From contig CAUYUJ010015296.1 of assembly GCA_963575745.1 (NCBI GenBank), forward strand, positions 118,259-182,258: a stretch of 64,000 nucleotides of DNA, written 5' to 3'. Below are positions 19,640 to 30,245 of the stretch, in pieces. Source of the stretch: Prorocentrum cordatum. Lineage: Eukaryota > Sar > Dinophyceae > Prorocentrales > Prorocentraceae. A program made the translations under genes and the position numbers. The notes below the pieces were generated by a model. The model did no database searches. It saw only the letters and a program-made list of their open reading frames with translations, and was not told the origin of the DNA. Numbering within the stretch: position 1 is the first letter of the stretch; each line of letters opens with the position of its first letter.

Positions 19640-20330
19640 TCTCAACCCTGCGGCGCGGAGCGCCCCCCGGGGGCGCCGCCAGAGGCGTCGCCAGAGAGTG
19701 AGGACCCTCCCGGACTCTTCGGGGGGGGCCTGCTGAGGCCATCCGGGACTGCTTGTGGGTGGGGGGCTCTCTCTTGGCGCAGCCCGAAGCTCTACCACGT
19801 AAGACCACGTTCTCTCCGTTGCTGGTTTCTCGGCCGGGTACCACCGAGGAGGGCGTCAAGTGCTGCGCCTTCCCGATCTCGCCCCTCGGCTTTCTGAGCG
19901 ACAAGTGGCTGCCGCTCCCAGACCCGCCACCCTTCGCGCCGATCTCGGCGGGGCGGAAAGGCCCAACCGGTTAGGAGGAGGGGCCAGGAAAGGAGTCAGT
20001 TGGGATTCAGGGCGTCGTAGGTGTCGTACGTTTTCTCAGGCTTTCGAGTGTTTACGTGTGTGCTTGGAGGCTCTCTCGAGTCAGACTGTCTTCCAGTAGC
20101 TGCGCCTCGCCGAGGGCGCTCCGGGGGTGCCCGGATCTTCCAGAACGGCCGCCAGAGACCCGAGTCATGGCCCGAAAACCGCAAGCCCAGGAGAAGTCAG
20201 TGGAGTAGCGGTTTTTGCATGAGTTGCGGGAGTGGGAGGGAGATGAGGAAAATGGGAGTTGGAGGAGGGGGAAGAGTAGGATGAGGAGGAGGGGAGGAGA
20301 AGGAGGGAAAGATGGAGGAAAACTGAAAAG
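19640..20330. other. Unassigned, includes a GGA-rich patch at 20225-20330
   Basis: No recognisable gene. Purine-rich GGAGGAGGGGAAGAG text precedes the candidate exon at 20385. Confidence 0.35.
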
Positions 20331-20384
20331 TTGAGGCTGATAAGTTGGAGGGGCAGGAGGAGGGAGGGGGGCCGTACCAGCAGA

Positions 20385-20505
20385 GGAGACCCCAGCCCTC
20401 GCGAAGGCTACTTCTACGTCAACACGACCCACAACGTCTGGAGGGATAGCCCGTGCTTGATGCCCGAAGGCCTGCCAGCTTGCACGCAGGAGGAGGGGGA
20501 GGAGT
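20385..20505 (+). CDS. Candidate exon, possibly part of a WW-like domain
   Basis: Frame in phase with 20406 reads REGYFYVNTTHNVWRDSP then CLMPEGLPAC, with C/G-ending codons. YFYVNT resembles the centre of WW domains (YYVNxxT...W..P), but the first Trp would lie in another exon and the last Trp spacing is not standard, so the domain call is weak. The frame stays open to 20681, but after about 20490 it enters a GGA patch. Most likely one exon of a spliced gene, or a fragment. Confidence 0.4.
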
Positions 20506-21110
20506 TGGAGGAGGGATGCTTATGGCCTGCGTGGCTTTGTTTGTTCAGAAGCCTCCTTCGAGGGTCTCGCCGCCACGGCAGGATCCGTCAGGAGTCCTGG
20601 TCGGAGTGCGCTCCAGGGCTCTGCGGGAGGAGGGGCTCAGACCTCCAGTGCCCCGCCAGAGAGTTACACGCTGGTCGTTGAAAGTAGGTATTTTTGGATT
20701 CCCAGATCCCAATCTACTTCAAGCGCCTTCCTACTTCAAGAATCAACACGCTTTTGCTGTGTTTTGTTATTACCTGGGCCTGTTACGACGTGTACAGCAG
20801 ACGCTGGTTTGCGCAACTTCGTTGTGTGCAGCTGAGGAGAAAGACATGTATATATATATATATATATATATTTACAGGGATGCATCATCTATGTTTGTGC
20901 ACAAAGAGCTATAAAGATAGAGGTACACATCTCTGTTGGTGCTCGTTGTAATGCTTACACGTGTATGCATGTGTATATACAGGTGTATATATATATATAG
21001 ATCGAGAGAGAGAGGGAGGGCTCACACACACACGACATTATGAAAGTGCACATTCTCCAAACAGTGCTTGCACCCAGAGATTCTCATGTTTCTTCCATGG
21101 AGCTGGGCTG
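20505..21110. other. Unassigned, with TA and CA microsatellites
   Basis: TA runs at about 20848-20872 and 20984-21000, GA at 21003-21017 and CA at 21023-21034. Between them is AT-richer single-copy-looking sequence with no supported gene. Confidence 0.5.
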
Positions 21111-21111
21111 A

Positions 21112-21330
21112 TGTGCCGCTCTGGCGGCTATGTAGCCGCCGTCGCCGCCCCGTCGCCGCCTCGTCGCCGCCCGTCGTCTTCGCTGGTGTGCCGCTCTGGC
21201 GACTGTGTAGCCGCCGTCGCCGCCCCGTCGCCGCCTCGTTGCCGCCCGTCGTCTTGGCCTGTCTGCCGGTCCGTTGGCTATGTTGGTGCCGTCGCCGCCC
21301 CTTCGCCGCCTCGTCGCCGCACAGATTCTC
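21112..21330 (+). repeat. 74-bp tandem repeat, three units
   Basis: GTGCCGCTCTGGCGGCTATG, GTGCCGCTCTGGCGACTGTG and TCTGCCGGTCCGTTGGCTATG start successive units about 74 bp apart. Each is filled with CGTCGCCGCC repeats. Confidence 0.85.
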
Positions 21331-21399
21331 GTTTCTCACAGAGAATTACGCTCTACCCCCCCGCCTGGATTTAGCTGCCCCCCTTTTCGTAGGGTAGTT

Positions 21400-23445
21400 T
21401 GCAGATGATTTTGCCCCATCGTCCATCCGAGGCATGATTTCAGATCATCCCAATCAAGTTGGTAGCGGTTCCCTACCGTCATCCCCTGCAAAAAGCAATG
21501 CGCGCGCATTCGTTTATCAAGAACCATAAATGTTAAATCATCGCTTGAAACAGATAGGACGAAGTGCACACGCGCGCGTTGTCTCGCGCGCATTCCGAAA
21601 TCCTTTTAAAACCTTCGGATTCGTAAGAGCTTCAAAATCGAGTACCCCGAGAAGATATATAACATGAATGGCTTCGCGAAACAAATTGTCAATCACACTT
21701 TACGCTTGTGCTCTTGCGAATTATCATGAAAACCATCGGTGGTTCAACATTTTCACACAATGGTACAGCAAAGCGTGCGCCCGCTCTTGTGAAGTCTTGG
21801 GATAACCGTTGCTATTCTTTTGAACTGTTCGTAGAATGCTTCCGAATTGGCCTTTCGCGCGCGCGCGTGTCGAGATCGTTCGAACGCCCTTGCGCGCGTG
21901 CTGTCGCAAGAACTCTTTGCAAGCAGCGGGACGAAGTGCACGCGCGCGCGTCGTCGCGCGCGCATGCCGGAATCTTTCACAAAAGCCATCGGTGTCGTAA
22001 GGAATTCAAAATCGAGCGCCCCGAGAACATATGGAAAACACGCGGTTTTGCACCATCAGTTTCCCCCAAACAAAAAATCGCTCGCGCTCTTGCGAATTCG
22101 TAATAAAACCATAGGTTTCTGCACCATTTGCATCAAATTCTGCCAGATGAGCTTCTCGCGCCGCATGTCGACATCATTCGAACGCCCCTGCGCGCGTGCT
22201 GGGGGGGCACGATCCCTGTCAAGTTATAGTACGCGAGCCGCTCTCGCGTGTCGGCCGCGCGCGCATGTCGACCCTGTTCCGAAAACTTCATCACCGACGC
22301 GAGGACGCGCGGGCTAGCGCGGCCGCAGAGATGCACCAGCCAACACCAAGGACTCATCGCAATCGCCGCCGCATGTGTTTTGCACAACAAGTTGCGGGTG
22401 GGTTTTTGGGATGATTGCGCGATCAATGGAGTTGACAACTGCGCGCTCCACTACATAATTCTCCGTTTCGAAGAACATAGAATTAGGATCAACCGCCCTC
22501 CCGAGGCCAGAATTGTCGGCACTTGTTGGGGATATGCAGTTTACATACGATTTCTCCCAATCGTCCATCCGAAATATAAATTTATACCATACGAGCCAGG
22601 CCGGAGTTCGCCCACCCCTTTCTCTTCTGGAACAAATCCATGCGCGCGCAATCGTTTATCAAAAGTCAGCAGTCTCCAATGCTCCCTTGCACGGACAAAA
22701 ACGAAGTGCACGCGCGCGCGTCTTCGGGCGCGCATGCCGAAATTCATCAAACGCCTGAGGCTTCGTAAGGATGTCGAAACCGAGTGTCCCGCAAACATAT
22801 AAAACTTCACATTGGTTCGCAAAAGAGGATTGTCAAATGAAGCATGCGCCAGTCCTCTTGCGAATCCAAAATGAAAACATAGGTTATTCAACATGTGCAT
22901 ACAATGTGTCCAACTTGGCCTCATCGCGCGCGCGTGTCGAAATCGTTCGAAAGCTCTTGCCCGCGTGCTGTCGCAAGAATCCCTCGCAAAACATGGGACG
23001 AATTGCGCGCGCGCGCGCGTCGTCGCGCGCGCCTGCCGAAACCCGTCGAAAGCCTGAGGGCCCGTTCGGATGTGAAAAACGCGTGTCTCGATACCCCGGA
23101 TTTCATAATAAAGTCGGGGGGGTCACATTTGGGAGGGGGTTTGATTTGAGCTGTCTTGGAGGGTTCGGGGGGGTCTGGGCAAAGGGCCGCCCTTTCATGG
23201 ATGGTCTGGGAGGGTCTAACACTTCTCGTCTGGGAGGGCTGAGACCCCCTTCCCTTTTTATGACGAAATCTGGAGCACCGCACCAAAACACACATGGTTC
23301 TGCAACATCAGGTGTCCAAACATGCCTGCGCGCGCGCCTGCCGAAACCCGTCGAAAGCCTGAGGGCCCGTTCGGATGTGAAAAACGCGTGTCTCGATACC
23401 GCACCAAAACACACATGGTTCTGCAAACATGCCTGCGCGCGCGCC
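21400..23445 (+). repeat. CG-alternating satellite, units of about 300-390 bp in a longer-order arrangement
   Basis: Landmark GAAGTGCACGCGCGCGCG and CGCGCGCATGCCGAAA occurs at 21561, 21933, 22703 and (as GAATTGCGCGCG) 23000, with CTGCCGAAACCCGTCGAAAG again near 23340. Inter-landmark text such as CTCTTGCGAAT, ATRAAAACCATAGGT and AATCGTTCGAA recurs. A second landmark, TCCCAATCGTCCATCCGA, at about 22556 matches 21415, about 1.14 kb earlier, so there is a higher-order period. Runs of alternating CG up to 16 bp are notable. No genes. Confidence 0.85.
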
Positions 23446-23559
23446 CATCCCGCCACTGGGCGGTGCCCCTCTCCTGCGGGCCCCCGCCGCGCCTCGGCCA
23501 CGCGCCTCTTGTTGCGGGTATGAGGCCTATTTGGCCGTTCGTTGGGGTGCCGTGGGGGG

Positions 23560-24065
23560 GGGCCTCTCGGGGGGATCCTGGCGGCAGCTTAGAGGCCTCA
23601 AGGGTGCCGTGTTGGGGCCTGTTGGGGCTTCTTGTGGGTCTCTTGGGGGCCCAGTGGGCCTCCTGGGGGCCTCTTGGGGGCTTTCTGGGGCCTCCTGGGC
23701 GCCTCTCGTGGCCTCCTGGGGCGGAAGGCTAGGATTTTCGATTGGGTCACCTCTCTTGAATTCCTTTCGGGGCTGTCTTGGGGCCCTCTTGGGCCTTCTT
23801 GGGGGCCTCATGGGCCGTCTTGGGGCGCTCAGAGGCCGTCTTGGGGCATTCTTGGAGGCCTCTTTGGCAGTTTTGGAGTGGTCTTGGGGGCCTCTTGGGC
23901 CGTCTTGGAGCGTCGGAGCGACGAAAAGGCGAGAACGCCACAATCTTTCACGCACATGCGGCAAATCAATGATGATTACCCCCTGGGGCCCCTTTTGGGA
24001 GGCCTCTTGGAGGCCTCATGGGGCGTCTTGGAGGCCTCCTGGGCCATCTTGAGGTCATTTTAAGC
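23560..24065 (+). repeat. CTTGGGGCC-type degenerate repeat block
   Basis: Words such as GGGGGCCTCTTGGGCCGTCT repeat at about 20-30-bp spacing. A linker (GGAGCGACGAAAAGGCGAGA ... CAATCTTTCACG ... CAATGATGATTACC) at 23905-23980 interrupts, and similar linkers occur in the blocks at 26.4, 44.0, 45.5 and 46.0 kb. Overlapping Trp/Gly/Leu frames are artefacts. Confidence 0.8.
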
Positions 24066-24560
24066 GTCTGGGGGCGATTTGTCGGCGACTCGGTGCCCTC
24101 TTTGAGCCGTCTTAGCCGCCGTTTGGAGCCCTCGCGGACGGTCTTGGAGCCTTACGTGGGCCCAAGAAGCCACGCGGGGAGACGCGGGGGAGCCCCGCCA
24201 GATTTCAGGACTGAGGCTCCAGGGCTCGATTGGCGTCCGATCTGGTTCGCGGTCTATGTGCCTCTGGACCTCAATACCTACCGAATGCACTACCGACCCA
24301 CCAATTTCACAACATGCACATATATATATATGTATATATACCTATATCTGTATATATATATATATATGTATTTGCATTGACCTTACTACTTGTTCATCGA
24401 AGTTACTGTCTAGAGGCAGCACGATTTACCAATTGACTTCAGTACATCTCTATGTATGGGCCTCTCTTCTTCGGATCCCACTATCTGTGACACTTGCCAA
24501 CCACTGTATCCTTTGCCTGCCCGCGGAACTGCAACGTGGAGACACACCGCTGGACAGCCC
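24065..24560. other. Unassigned, with TA microsatellite at 24317-24370
   Basis: The TA tract (TATATATATATGTATATATA) sits in AT-richer sequence. No supported gene. Confidence 0.5.
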
Positions 24561-24685
24561 GCGGGACAAGTCACGGGGCCACCCGCGGGACAACCCACGG
24601 GTCAACCCAAGCGACAACCACGGGACAATTCGCGGGACAACCGTTGGACAACTTCGAGGCAACCAAGGGACAATTGCGGGATGTG
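24560..24685 (-). repeat. Short tandem repeat (CGGGACAACC)
   Basis: CGGGACAAGTC, CGGGACAACCCACGGG, GGGACAATTCGCGGGACAAC and similar repeat about every 12 bp. The reverse complement (GGTTGTCCCG) is the unit of the 5150-5500 array. Confidence 0.8.
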
Positions 24686-24689
24686 AACA

Positions 24690-24910
24690 GATATTCTTCA
24701 CGCTTCGCGCATCCCCACCAGCCCGTTCAGCCTAAGAACAATCACCAGGCGAGTTGCCCTGATCATGGATGTGTAATAGCATGCACTCACCAAGTCAAAG
24801 CGAATGACGAGGCCGAGGAGGAAGGTGACGAATACGAGGACGAGGAGGAGGAGAAAGACAGCTATCTTGGTGAACGACCCAACCATTTGCAGTTGCGAGT
24901 GCCGCAGTTG
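24690..24910. other. Unassigned
   Basis: Ordinary sequence with a GAGGACGAGGAGGAGGAG patch at about 24835-24855 just before the 90-bp array. Confidence 0.4.
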
Positions 24911-25850
24911 TGGGCGCAGCCTTCGGTGGAGCTCCCTATGATGCCACGAAACGTGTGAGAGGCATGCCGACATAGGTGCGGTGGCGACACGCGATCCTTG
25001 CCAGTGTGGCCTTCGGTGGAGCTCGCTATGGGGACACGAAGCGTGTGAGGGGTGTGCCCAAATTGTTCTGGTGGCGCCATGCGAACCCTGCCACTTGTGT
25101 TTTCGATGGGGCTCCTACGGGGCCACGAAGCGTGTGAAGGGTGTGCCGAAATGTGTGCGGCGGCGCCATGCGAACGCTGCCACTGAGGCCTTCGGTGGAT
25201 CTCCCTACGGGGCCACGACGCGTCTGAAGGGTATGCCGCAATGTGTGCGGTGGCGCCATGCGAACCCCGCCACTGGGGGCCTCTGGTGGTTCCCCCAAAT
25301 GGAGCGACGAAGCGGGTAAGCGCTGTGCCGAACTAGGTGTGGCGGCTCCATGCGAACCTTGCCACAGGGGCCTTTCGGTGGAGCTCCCTATGGGGCCACG
25401 AAACGTATGAGGGGTGTGCGGACATGGGCGCGGTGACGCCATGCGAACGCTGCCAGTGGTGTTTTCGGTGGAGCTCCCTACGGGGTCACGACACGTGAGG
25501 GGTGTGCCGAAATTGGTGCGTTGGCGGAACCTTGCCACTGGGGCGTTTGGTGGAGCTCCTTATGGATCCGCGAAGCGTGTAAGGGGTGTGCCGAAATGGA
25601 TGCGGTGGCGCCATGCGAGCCTTGCCACTAAGGCCTTCGGTGGAGCTTCCTACAGGGCCACGAAGCGTGTGAGGGATGAACAGATCTCGGCGCAGTGGCG
25701 CCATCCTGCCACTGGGGCCTTCGGCGGGGCTCCCGATGGGGCCACGTGGCGTGTGAAGGGTGTGCCGAAGTGGGTGCGGTGGCGCCATGCGAACCCTTCC
25801 ATTGGGGCTCCCAGTGGAGCTCCCTTAGGGGGCGCGAACCGTGTAAAGGG
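24910..25850 (+). repeat. 90-bp tandem minisatellite, about 11 units
   Basis: CTTCGGTGGAGCTCC or variants falls at 24921, 25011, 25101, 25190, 25280, 25372, 25463, 25545, 25635, 25719 and 25808. Each unit also has GGGGCCACGAAGCGTGTGA, GGTGTGCCGAAATG and GGCGCCATGCGAACCCTGCC. It is the plus-orientation relative of the 77-bp array at 2961-3840, with longer and more diverged units. No coding potential despite long frames (90 is a multiple of three). Confidence 0.93.
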
Positions 25851-25899
25851 TGTGCCGACGGCAAAGGACATGCGGAGGGCAAAAGCATGATGGGGGAGG

Positions 25900-26030
25900 C
25901 GGGAGGCAGGGGGAGGAGGAGGAGGAGGAGGAGGAGGAGCATGAGGAGGAGAGGAGAGGAGATGAGAGGAAGGAACGCAGGGCGCTGTCTCTTCGAAGCG
26001 AGGACCCAACAACAGGTTGGCTGGAAATAT
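25900..26030 (+). repeat. GGA tract and conserved flank adjoining the 90-bp array
   Basis: GGA repeats at 25915-25965 are followed by GGGCGCTGTCTCTTCGAAG, CGAGGACCCAACAACAGG and TTGGCTGG, the same order as on the minus strand at 2816-2960. Confidence 0.75.
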
Positions 26031-26034
26031 ACAA

Positions 26035-26345
26035 GAGGAGGAGAAGGAAAAGGGCGAGGAAAAGGAAGAAGAGGACGAGGAGGACGAACTGTTGGAGGAG
26101 GAGAGGGAGGAGGAAGACACGGACGAGGTCTCTTGGAGGACTAGGACGAGACGGAGGAGGAAGATGGAGGACTACGAAGAGGACGAGAGAGAAGAGGATG
26201 TGAACGAGGAGAAGACGAGGACTAGAAGGACGAGGATAAGGACGAGGACGAAGAGAGGGACGAAGATGAGGACTAGGACACGTAGGAGCACGAGGACGAG
26301 GAGGAAGAGCAGGAGGACGAAGATGAGAAGGACGAGCACGGTGAG
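26035..26345 (+). repeat. Purine-rich GAG/GAC/AGGA tract
   Basis: About 300 bp of GAGGACGAGGA-type repeats. Acidic or Arg-rich frames follow from composition. Confidence 0.9.
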
Positions 26346-26384
26346 GAGGAAGAAGACGAGGTCTCTGGCAACCCATCGTACGGT

Positions 26385-27030
26385 TTGATCGAGGCCCTCT
26401 GGGAGTCCTCTTGTGGCTCTCTCGGGGCCCTCTTGATGTCCTCTTTCAGAGTGGTGGGGTTCTCGTGGGGGCTATGGCGGATGGTATTGGGGCCCTCTGT
26501 GAGCCATCATGGAGGCTTCTTGAGAGCCCCGGAATGCCTCTCGGGGTCACCGTGGATGGCGTCGATTAAAAAACGGGGGAAGGAGGTCCTCGATGTACTT
26601 TGCCCCTCGGGAACAATGCAACTCGCTTCTCTCGGCCCTCTTGAAGCGCTCTTGGGGGCTCCTCGGGCCGCCTGAAGACGTCTTGGGGGCCTCTTTGGCC
26701 CCTCTCGGGGCTCTAGTGGGCCATCTTGGGGACACACTGAGGCTTGAGAAGCCCACCGGAATCTAAAAGGCGAGACGGAATCAAGCAATAACTTGCCGTT
26801 CGTGTTTGACGGATTTCGGTGTTTGGAGGGTTCTCTGGGGGGGTCAACGAGCACTTGAAACCGTCTTGTGTCTATCTTGGGGCTTTTTGGAAACATTTCG
26901 GGAACCATCGTGAACCATCGCTGGCTATCTTGAGCCATAGTGGAGGTCATCTTGAAGCATCGGGGGCCTTCCTGGAGTCATCCTGGGCAAAAAGGCCCGT
27001 TGGCGCATCGCGAACCCCCAAAAATCATTA
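26385..27030 (+). repeat. CTTGGGGCC-type degenerate repeat block
   Basis: GGCCCTCT..GGG, CTTGGGGGCCTCTTTGGCC and CATCTTGGGG words throughout, with a linker at about 26750-26830 (CCCACCGGAATCTAAAAGGC, then GACGGAATCAAGCAAT). Right part (26870-26990) is the CATCGTGAACC / CATCTTGAAGC variant. Confidence 0.75.
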
Positions 27031-27117
27031 GGGAGAGGAGGGGGAGGGTACCCCTCCCAAACGGGAAGAGGGGTTTTGGAAGATAAGAGTTTCGTTCGAC
27101 CACCTAAGCCTACAGCC

Positions 27118-27287
27118 TACACCTTAGGCGATGCGTAAGAAAACTTATTTTTTCGGCCAGAGTTTCGATTATTCTTACCTTTTCAATGGAATTGTTAAGA
27201 TTGTAATAGAAATGTTGGGTTTGTTATTCAAGTTCTGAGACTATGAATTTCTTAACCCATGATTTCTTAAGCATTTCGCAGGGTGTA
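27118..27287. mobile_element. MITE-like element with TACACC ends, copy 1 (170 bp)
   Basis: Begins TACACCTTAGGCGATGCGTA and ends TTTCTTAAGCATTTCGCAGG GTGTA (spaces added), so ends are imperfect inverted repeats (TACACC, GCGAWATGC, TAAGAAA). The interior carries GAGTTTCGATTATTCTTA, then GAGACTATGAATTTCTTAAC and CCATGATTTCTTAAGC. Copies at 33717-33883 and 53053-53199. TA flanks both ends, so if CACC is the true end the target duplication could be TA, as in Tc1/mariner-type elements; that is inference. Confidence 0.8.
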
Positions 27288-27289
27288 GA

Positions 27290-28180
27290 TGGCTGGCGGG
27301 ATTAGTTTTACGACTTGGGCCCAGCCCTGTAATTGGCCGAGGGGGGGCACAAGCGGGCTCTACGTCAAGCAATCAAAGTCCGGAAAACGTTCGAGGCCAA
27401 TGCTTTTTCAAAGTTCAAGTTCGAGGTTGCCAGAATGCTGAAGTTCGGAAACGTTTCGATAAAGCTCGCCGGCGGAGAAGTTCACATGCGACCATAACAG
27501 GCACCGATCGCATTCACCGATCTCGTGCGCCTACGAACTTGCACCAGTAACGCACATCGCCATCACATCAAGAACAGGCGCCCACGGTATACTTCAGAGC
27601 ATCAGGCCATACGTTCACAACACACTTCAGTAACATTCACCAGCAGCATATATTCAGAACAGACCGCAATAACCTACGCCGATGACAGTCAGCCATACCA
27701 GACAACAGCATCAGCCTTCAATAGTCTGTAGCAGTACAAGAGTCCAGAGTTCCCGCATCAGACATCAAGGCGACGCCGAACACACACACACACACACATC
27801 AAGGTCATACACCAGGAGCTGTAGTACATACCAAATAGCGAGAACAGACTGCAACAACGGGCATCACTCACATACATCCAGGACGCACAAGTAACATACA
27901 CCCACAGGAAGCGTCAAATGAGCCACCACTCGCACAGACACCAACAACCCATATGCATATCTGCCAAACGCCCAGAACATCCACCAATGCCTTACACCGA
28001 AACATACATCAATGTCTGAAACCTTGAGCAGAGATGAAGAGCTGGCGCAAAACATAGACAACAAGACATCAAGAGCAGGCAACAATACGATACATCAAGA
28101 ACAGGCATCAGTAACGCACAGTAAGAAAACACGTGTACATCTTGATGCATTGTAGCTCCTTGGTGTGGGTCACTCTTGAC
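27290..28180. other. AT-richer single-copy-looking region, no gene recognised
   Basis: About 900 bp with CACATC / CATCAAGAACAGGC / CATACACC-like low-level repetition (CATCAAGAACAGGC at about 27566 and 28096). Short plus frames at 27525-27731 and 27682-27894 show no domain. Confidence 0.4.
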
Positions 28181-28184
28181 AAAT

Positions 28185-28710
28185 GGTTGTTCGTTGTGTC
28201 ACTGGCCTGAACGCAGCCCTGGGACGCCAACATGTTGGGACAATAAAGGCCGCTACTCAAGTTATAACCACGTCAGAGGTATGGGTCTCAGACCACCAGT
28301 TCGTAACGCGTCTAGTCGGGGCTGGCGCTGGCGGGCTCATCTCATTCCGTCGACGGTGCTGCCATGTCCTGGGGGTCCGCTAGTGGTTTCCCTATGTCAC
28401 CCGCGGAGCGCGAAGATAACCGCGCTTCGCGTTTTAGGCCAAAGGGCTGCCCTTGGCCAGAAGGCGGCGAGAACGGGGCGCATTTTCACAAGATTCTGGC
28501 AGGAAGTTGGCCCAGGCTTCTCAGGCAGATCGTCTCTTGCTCGCTTCTCTGGCTGTCGGCGACAGGCATTCTTCGAACGGAGAGGTTGGCACTGGCAGCT
28601 CCCTGTGGTCCCAGCTTGTTCGCACATGTCTGAGCCAGCTACGCCACCGACGCGGAGTGGTCGGTCCGAAGACTTGCAGGGTCCCTCACAGTCAACATTT
28701 TGAATTGACT
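28185..28710. other. Unassigned
   Basis: GC-rich. A small hairpin, GCGCGAAGATAACCGCGCTTCGC, lies at about 28407-28430. The open plus frames (up to 200 codons) run into the neighbouring MITE and are not supported. Confidence 0.35.
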
Positions 28711-28713
28711 CGG

Positions 28714-28831
28714 CATCGCTCGGACGTGTGCATCTTTTCTCGGCGAGAACCATCGAGGGCCATCCTGGACCATCGAGCAAAACACACGCACGAAACCGAC
28801 AAATGCACGGGAAATGGACGTCCGAGGGACG
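28714..28831. mobile_element. MITE-like element with CATCGCTCGGACGT ends, copy 1 (118 bp)
   Basis: Starts CATCGCTCGGACGT and ends ACGTCCGAGGGACG (two changes from a perfect inverted repeat). The interior matches 31173-31293 and 46946-47067: ACCATCGAGG, CATC..TGATCA or TGGACCA, CACGCACGAAACCGA, then GGGAATGG. The most diverged of the three. Confidence 0.82.
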
Positions 28832-29030
28832 GCAAGTTGATCACCACCTCGGGTTCGGGAGGGGGCTCTGGTTTTCTCGGGCCGAAAAGTCCCTGCCCGG
28901 GAGCCCCTTTGTGGCCGAGGCTCTCGCCGTGGCCACACGCGCCTGTGCATTCCTCCTGTGGCGCCCCCCCCCCCTCGCTGCACGGTGGCTGTCTCGCGAA
29001 GGCCTCCCGGCCCGTGCCGCCGACCCTGAA

Positions 29031-29203
29031 TAAAACAGGGCCAGGATCGGGATAAATCGCTCCAGAGCGTTCCGGAGCGCTCTCAGAACTTTCCGGAACG
29101 CTCTGGAGCGGCCGCGGCGCCCAACACATCCTCCAAAGCCGCCGATTCTCAGAGATTTCGAGTTATCCCGATCCGATTTTGTCCCGATCTTCGCGTCGTT
29201 TTA
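29031..29203 (+). mobile_element. 173-bp MITE with TAAAAC ends and 5-bp target duplication, copy 1
   Basis: Runs from TAAAACAGGG to CGTCGTTTTA. Flanked on both sides by CTGAA (29026-29030 and 29204-29208). Inside is a large dyad: GGATCGGGATAA at 29044 matches TTATCCCGATCC ending 29174, and CTCCAGAGCGTTCCGG pairs with CCGGAACGCTCTGGAG. The copy at 44398-44570 has exactly the same length in opposite orientation and its own, different duplication. Non-autonomous: no coding capacity. Confidence 0.92.
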
Positions 29204-29335
29204 CTGAAGGCTGGACCTCCCCTGGGACCCCCGCCCGCGCCCCCCTCCAGGACCCGCCGGGATCCCGGGGGCGGCGGGGGGCGGTATTTTGACCTGGGAT
29301 CCTCCCCACCCCCACCACAGTCGGGGGCGGAAAAG
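29204..29335. other. GC-rich spacer
   Basis: G/C homopolymer-rich text (GGGACCCCCGCCC, GGGGGCGGCGGGGGGCGG); nothing supported. Confidence 0.4.
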
Positions 29336-29520
29336 AGGGTGGCGATGACTAGGGGGGGGCGGATATCATGGCGGGGGTTGTGATATTTCCCAAGATTTCA
29401 CGGCGCCTCTTCTTATTTCATTACGTACCTGCCCCCCCCGCTGGGCCGCGCACATGCCGCCGGTCATGATTTGCACCCCCCCCCTCTTGGACACCCCCCT
29501 CTTGGCCGCTCCCGACACAG
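29335..29520 (+). repeat. Dispersed repeat (CATGATTTGC / CCCTCTTGGAC family), copy 2
   Basis: Has GGCGATGACTAGGG, GGGCGGATATCATGGCGGGG, TTTCATTACGTACC, GGGCCGCGCACATGCCGCC, GTCATGATTTGCACCC and CCCTCTTGGACACCC. Copies 2 and 3 agree best in the right half. Confidence 0.75.
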
Positions 29521-29806
29521 GCGGGACCTCCCCCGCTGGCGAAGCGCCCGGAGGGGAGTGTCCCCTCTGCCCCCCCTGTCCACACGGGGAACCCCCGGGC
29601 CCTGCCAGGACCCCCAGGGGGGGCGGTAATCTGGCCCGGGGCCCGCCCCCCCCCCCCCCCCCTACTTCCCCCCTCCCCTGTTACCTCTCCCCCACCGTCC
29701 ATCCCCTACCCCCTCCCCGTCAGGGAAGGGGAAAAAGGCTAGGGGATCGACTTAGTTACGGCGTCTCTTCTCTTCTTCTGTTCGTTCCTGATTCTCTTTG
29801 GGACTG

Positions 29807-29820
29807 ACGACGACGACGAA

Positions 29821-29865
<45 letters not shown>

Positions 29866-29866
29866 A
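29807..29866 (+). repeat. (GAC)n microsatellite
   Basis: About 60 bp of GAC with one GAA; the Arg/Thr/Asp frames are artefacts. Confidence 0.95.
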
Positions 29867-29869
29867 GCG

Positions 29870-30245
29870 TCTCACACATGCCGAAGGGTCGGCGGATTCG
29901 GGGGGCCCGCGGCGGCGGCGCCCTTTGGAGCCCCTGGCCGCCGGAGGCGACGTGAGCGACATGTCCTGGGTCGCCCGCTTATCCCGGCGGCGCTCGCTGC
30001 GCTCGAGCGTTCCAGAAAAGTTGGTGGTCCCCAAACGTGGTGGTGAGAACACCCGGTGGTGAGTTTTGAGCGATTTGGGTAATGGTTTTCGAGCGCTGGC
30101 TGGCCCAGGAAACGCAAAACCTCGTGGCGACCGCGTGTCCCCAAACCCGGCGGTGACCCAGAATTATTTTTGGGGGGAATCGGGGTCACCACCGGGTGTC
30201 TCACCACCTGATTTGGAGACCACCAAAAAAGGCTTCGTCCTATAA
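29870..30245. other. Unassigned
   Basis: GC-rich with a repeated CACCACCGGGTGTC / CACCCGGTGGTGAG theme (about 30029-30062 and 30186-30215), a degraded small repeat. Confidence 0.4.
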
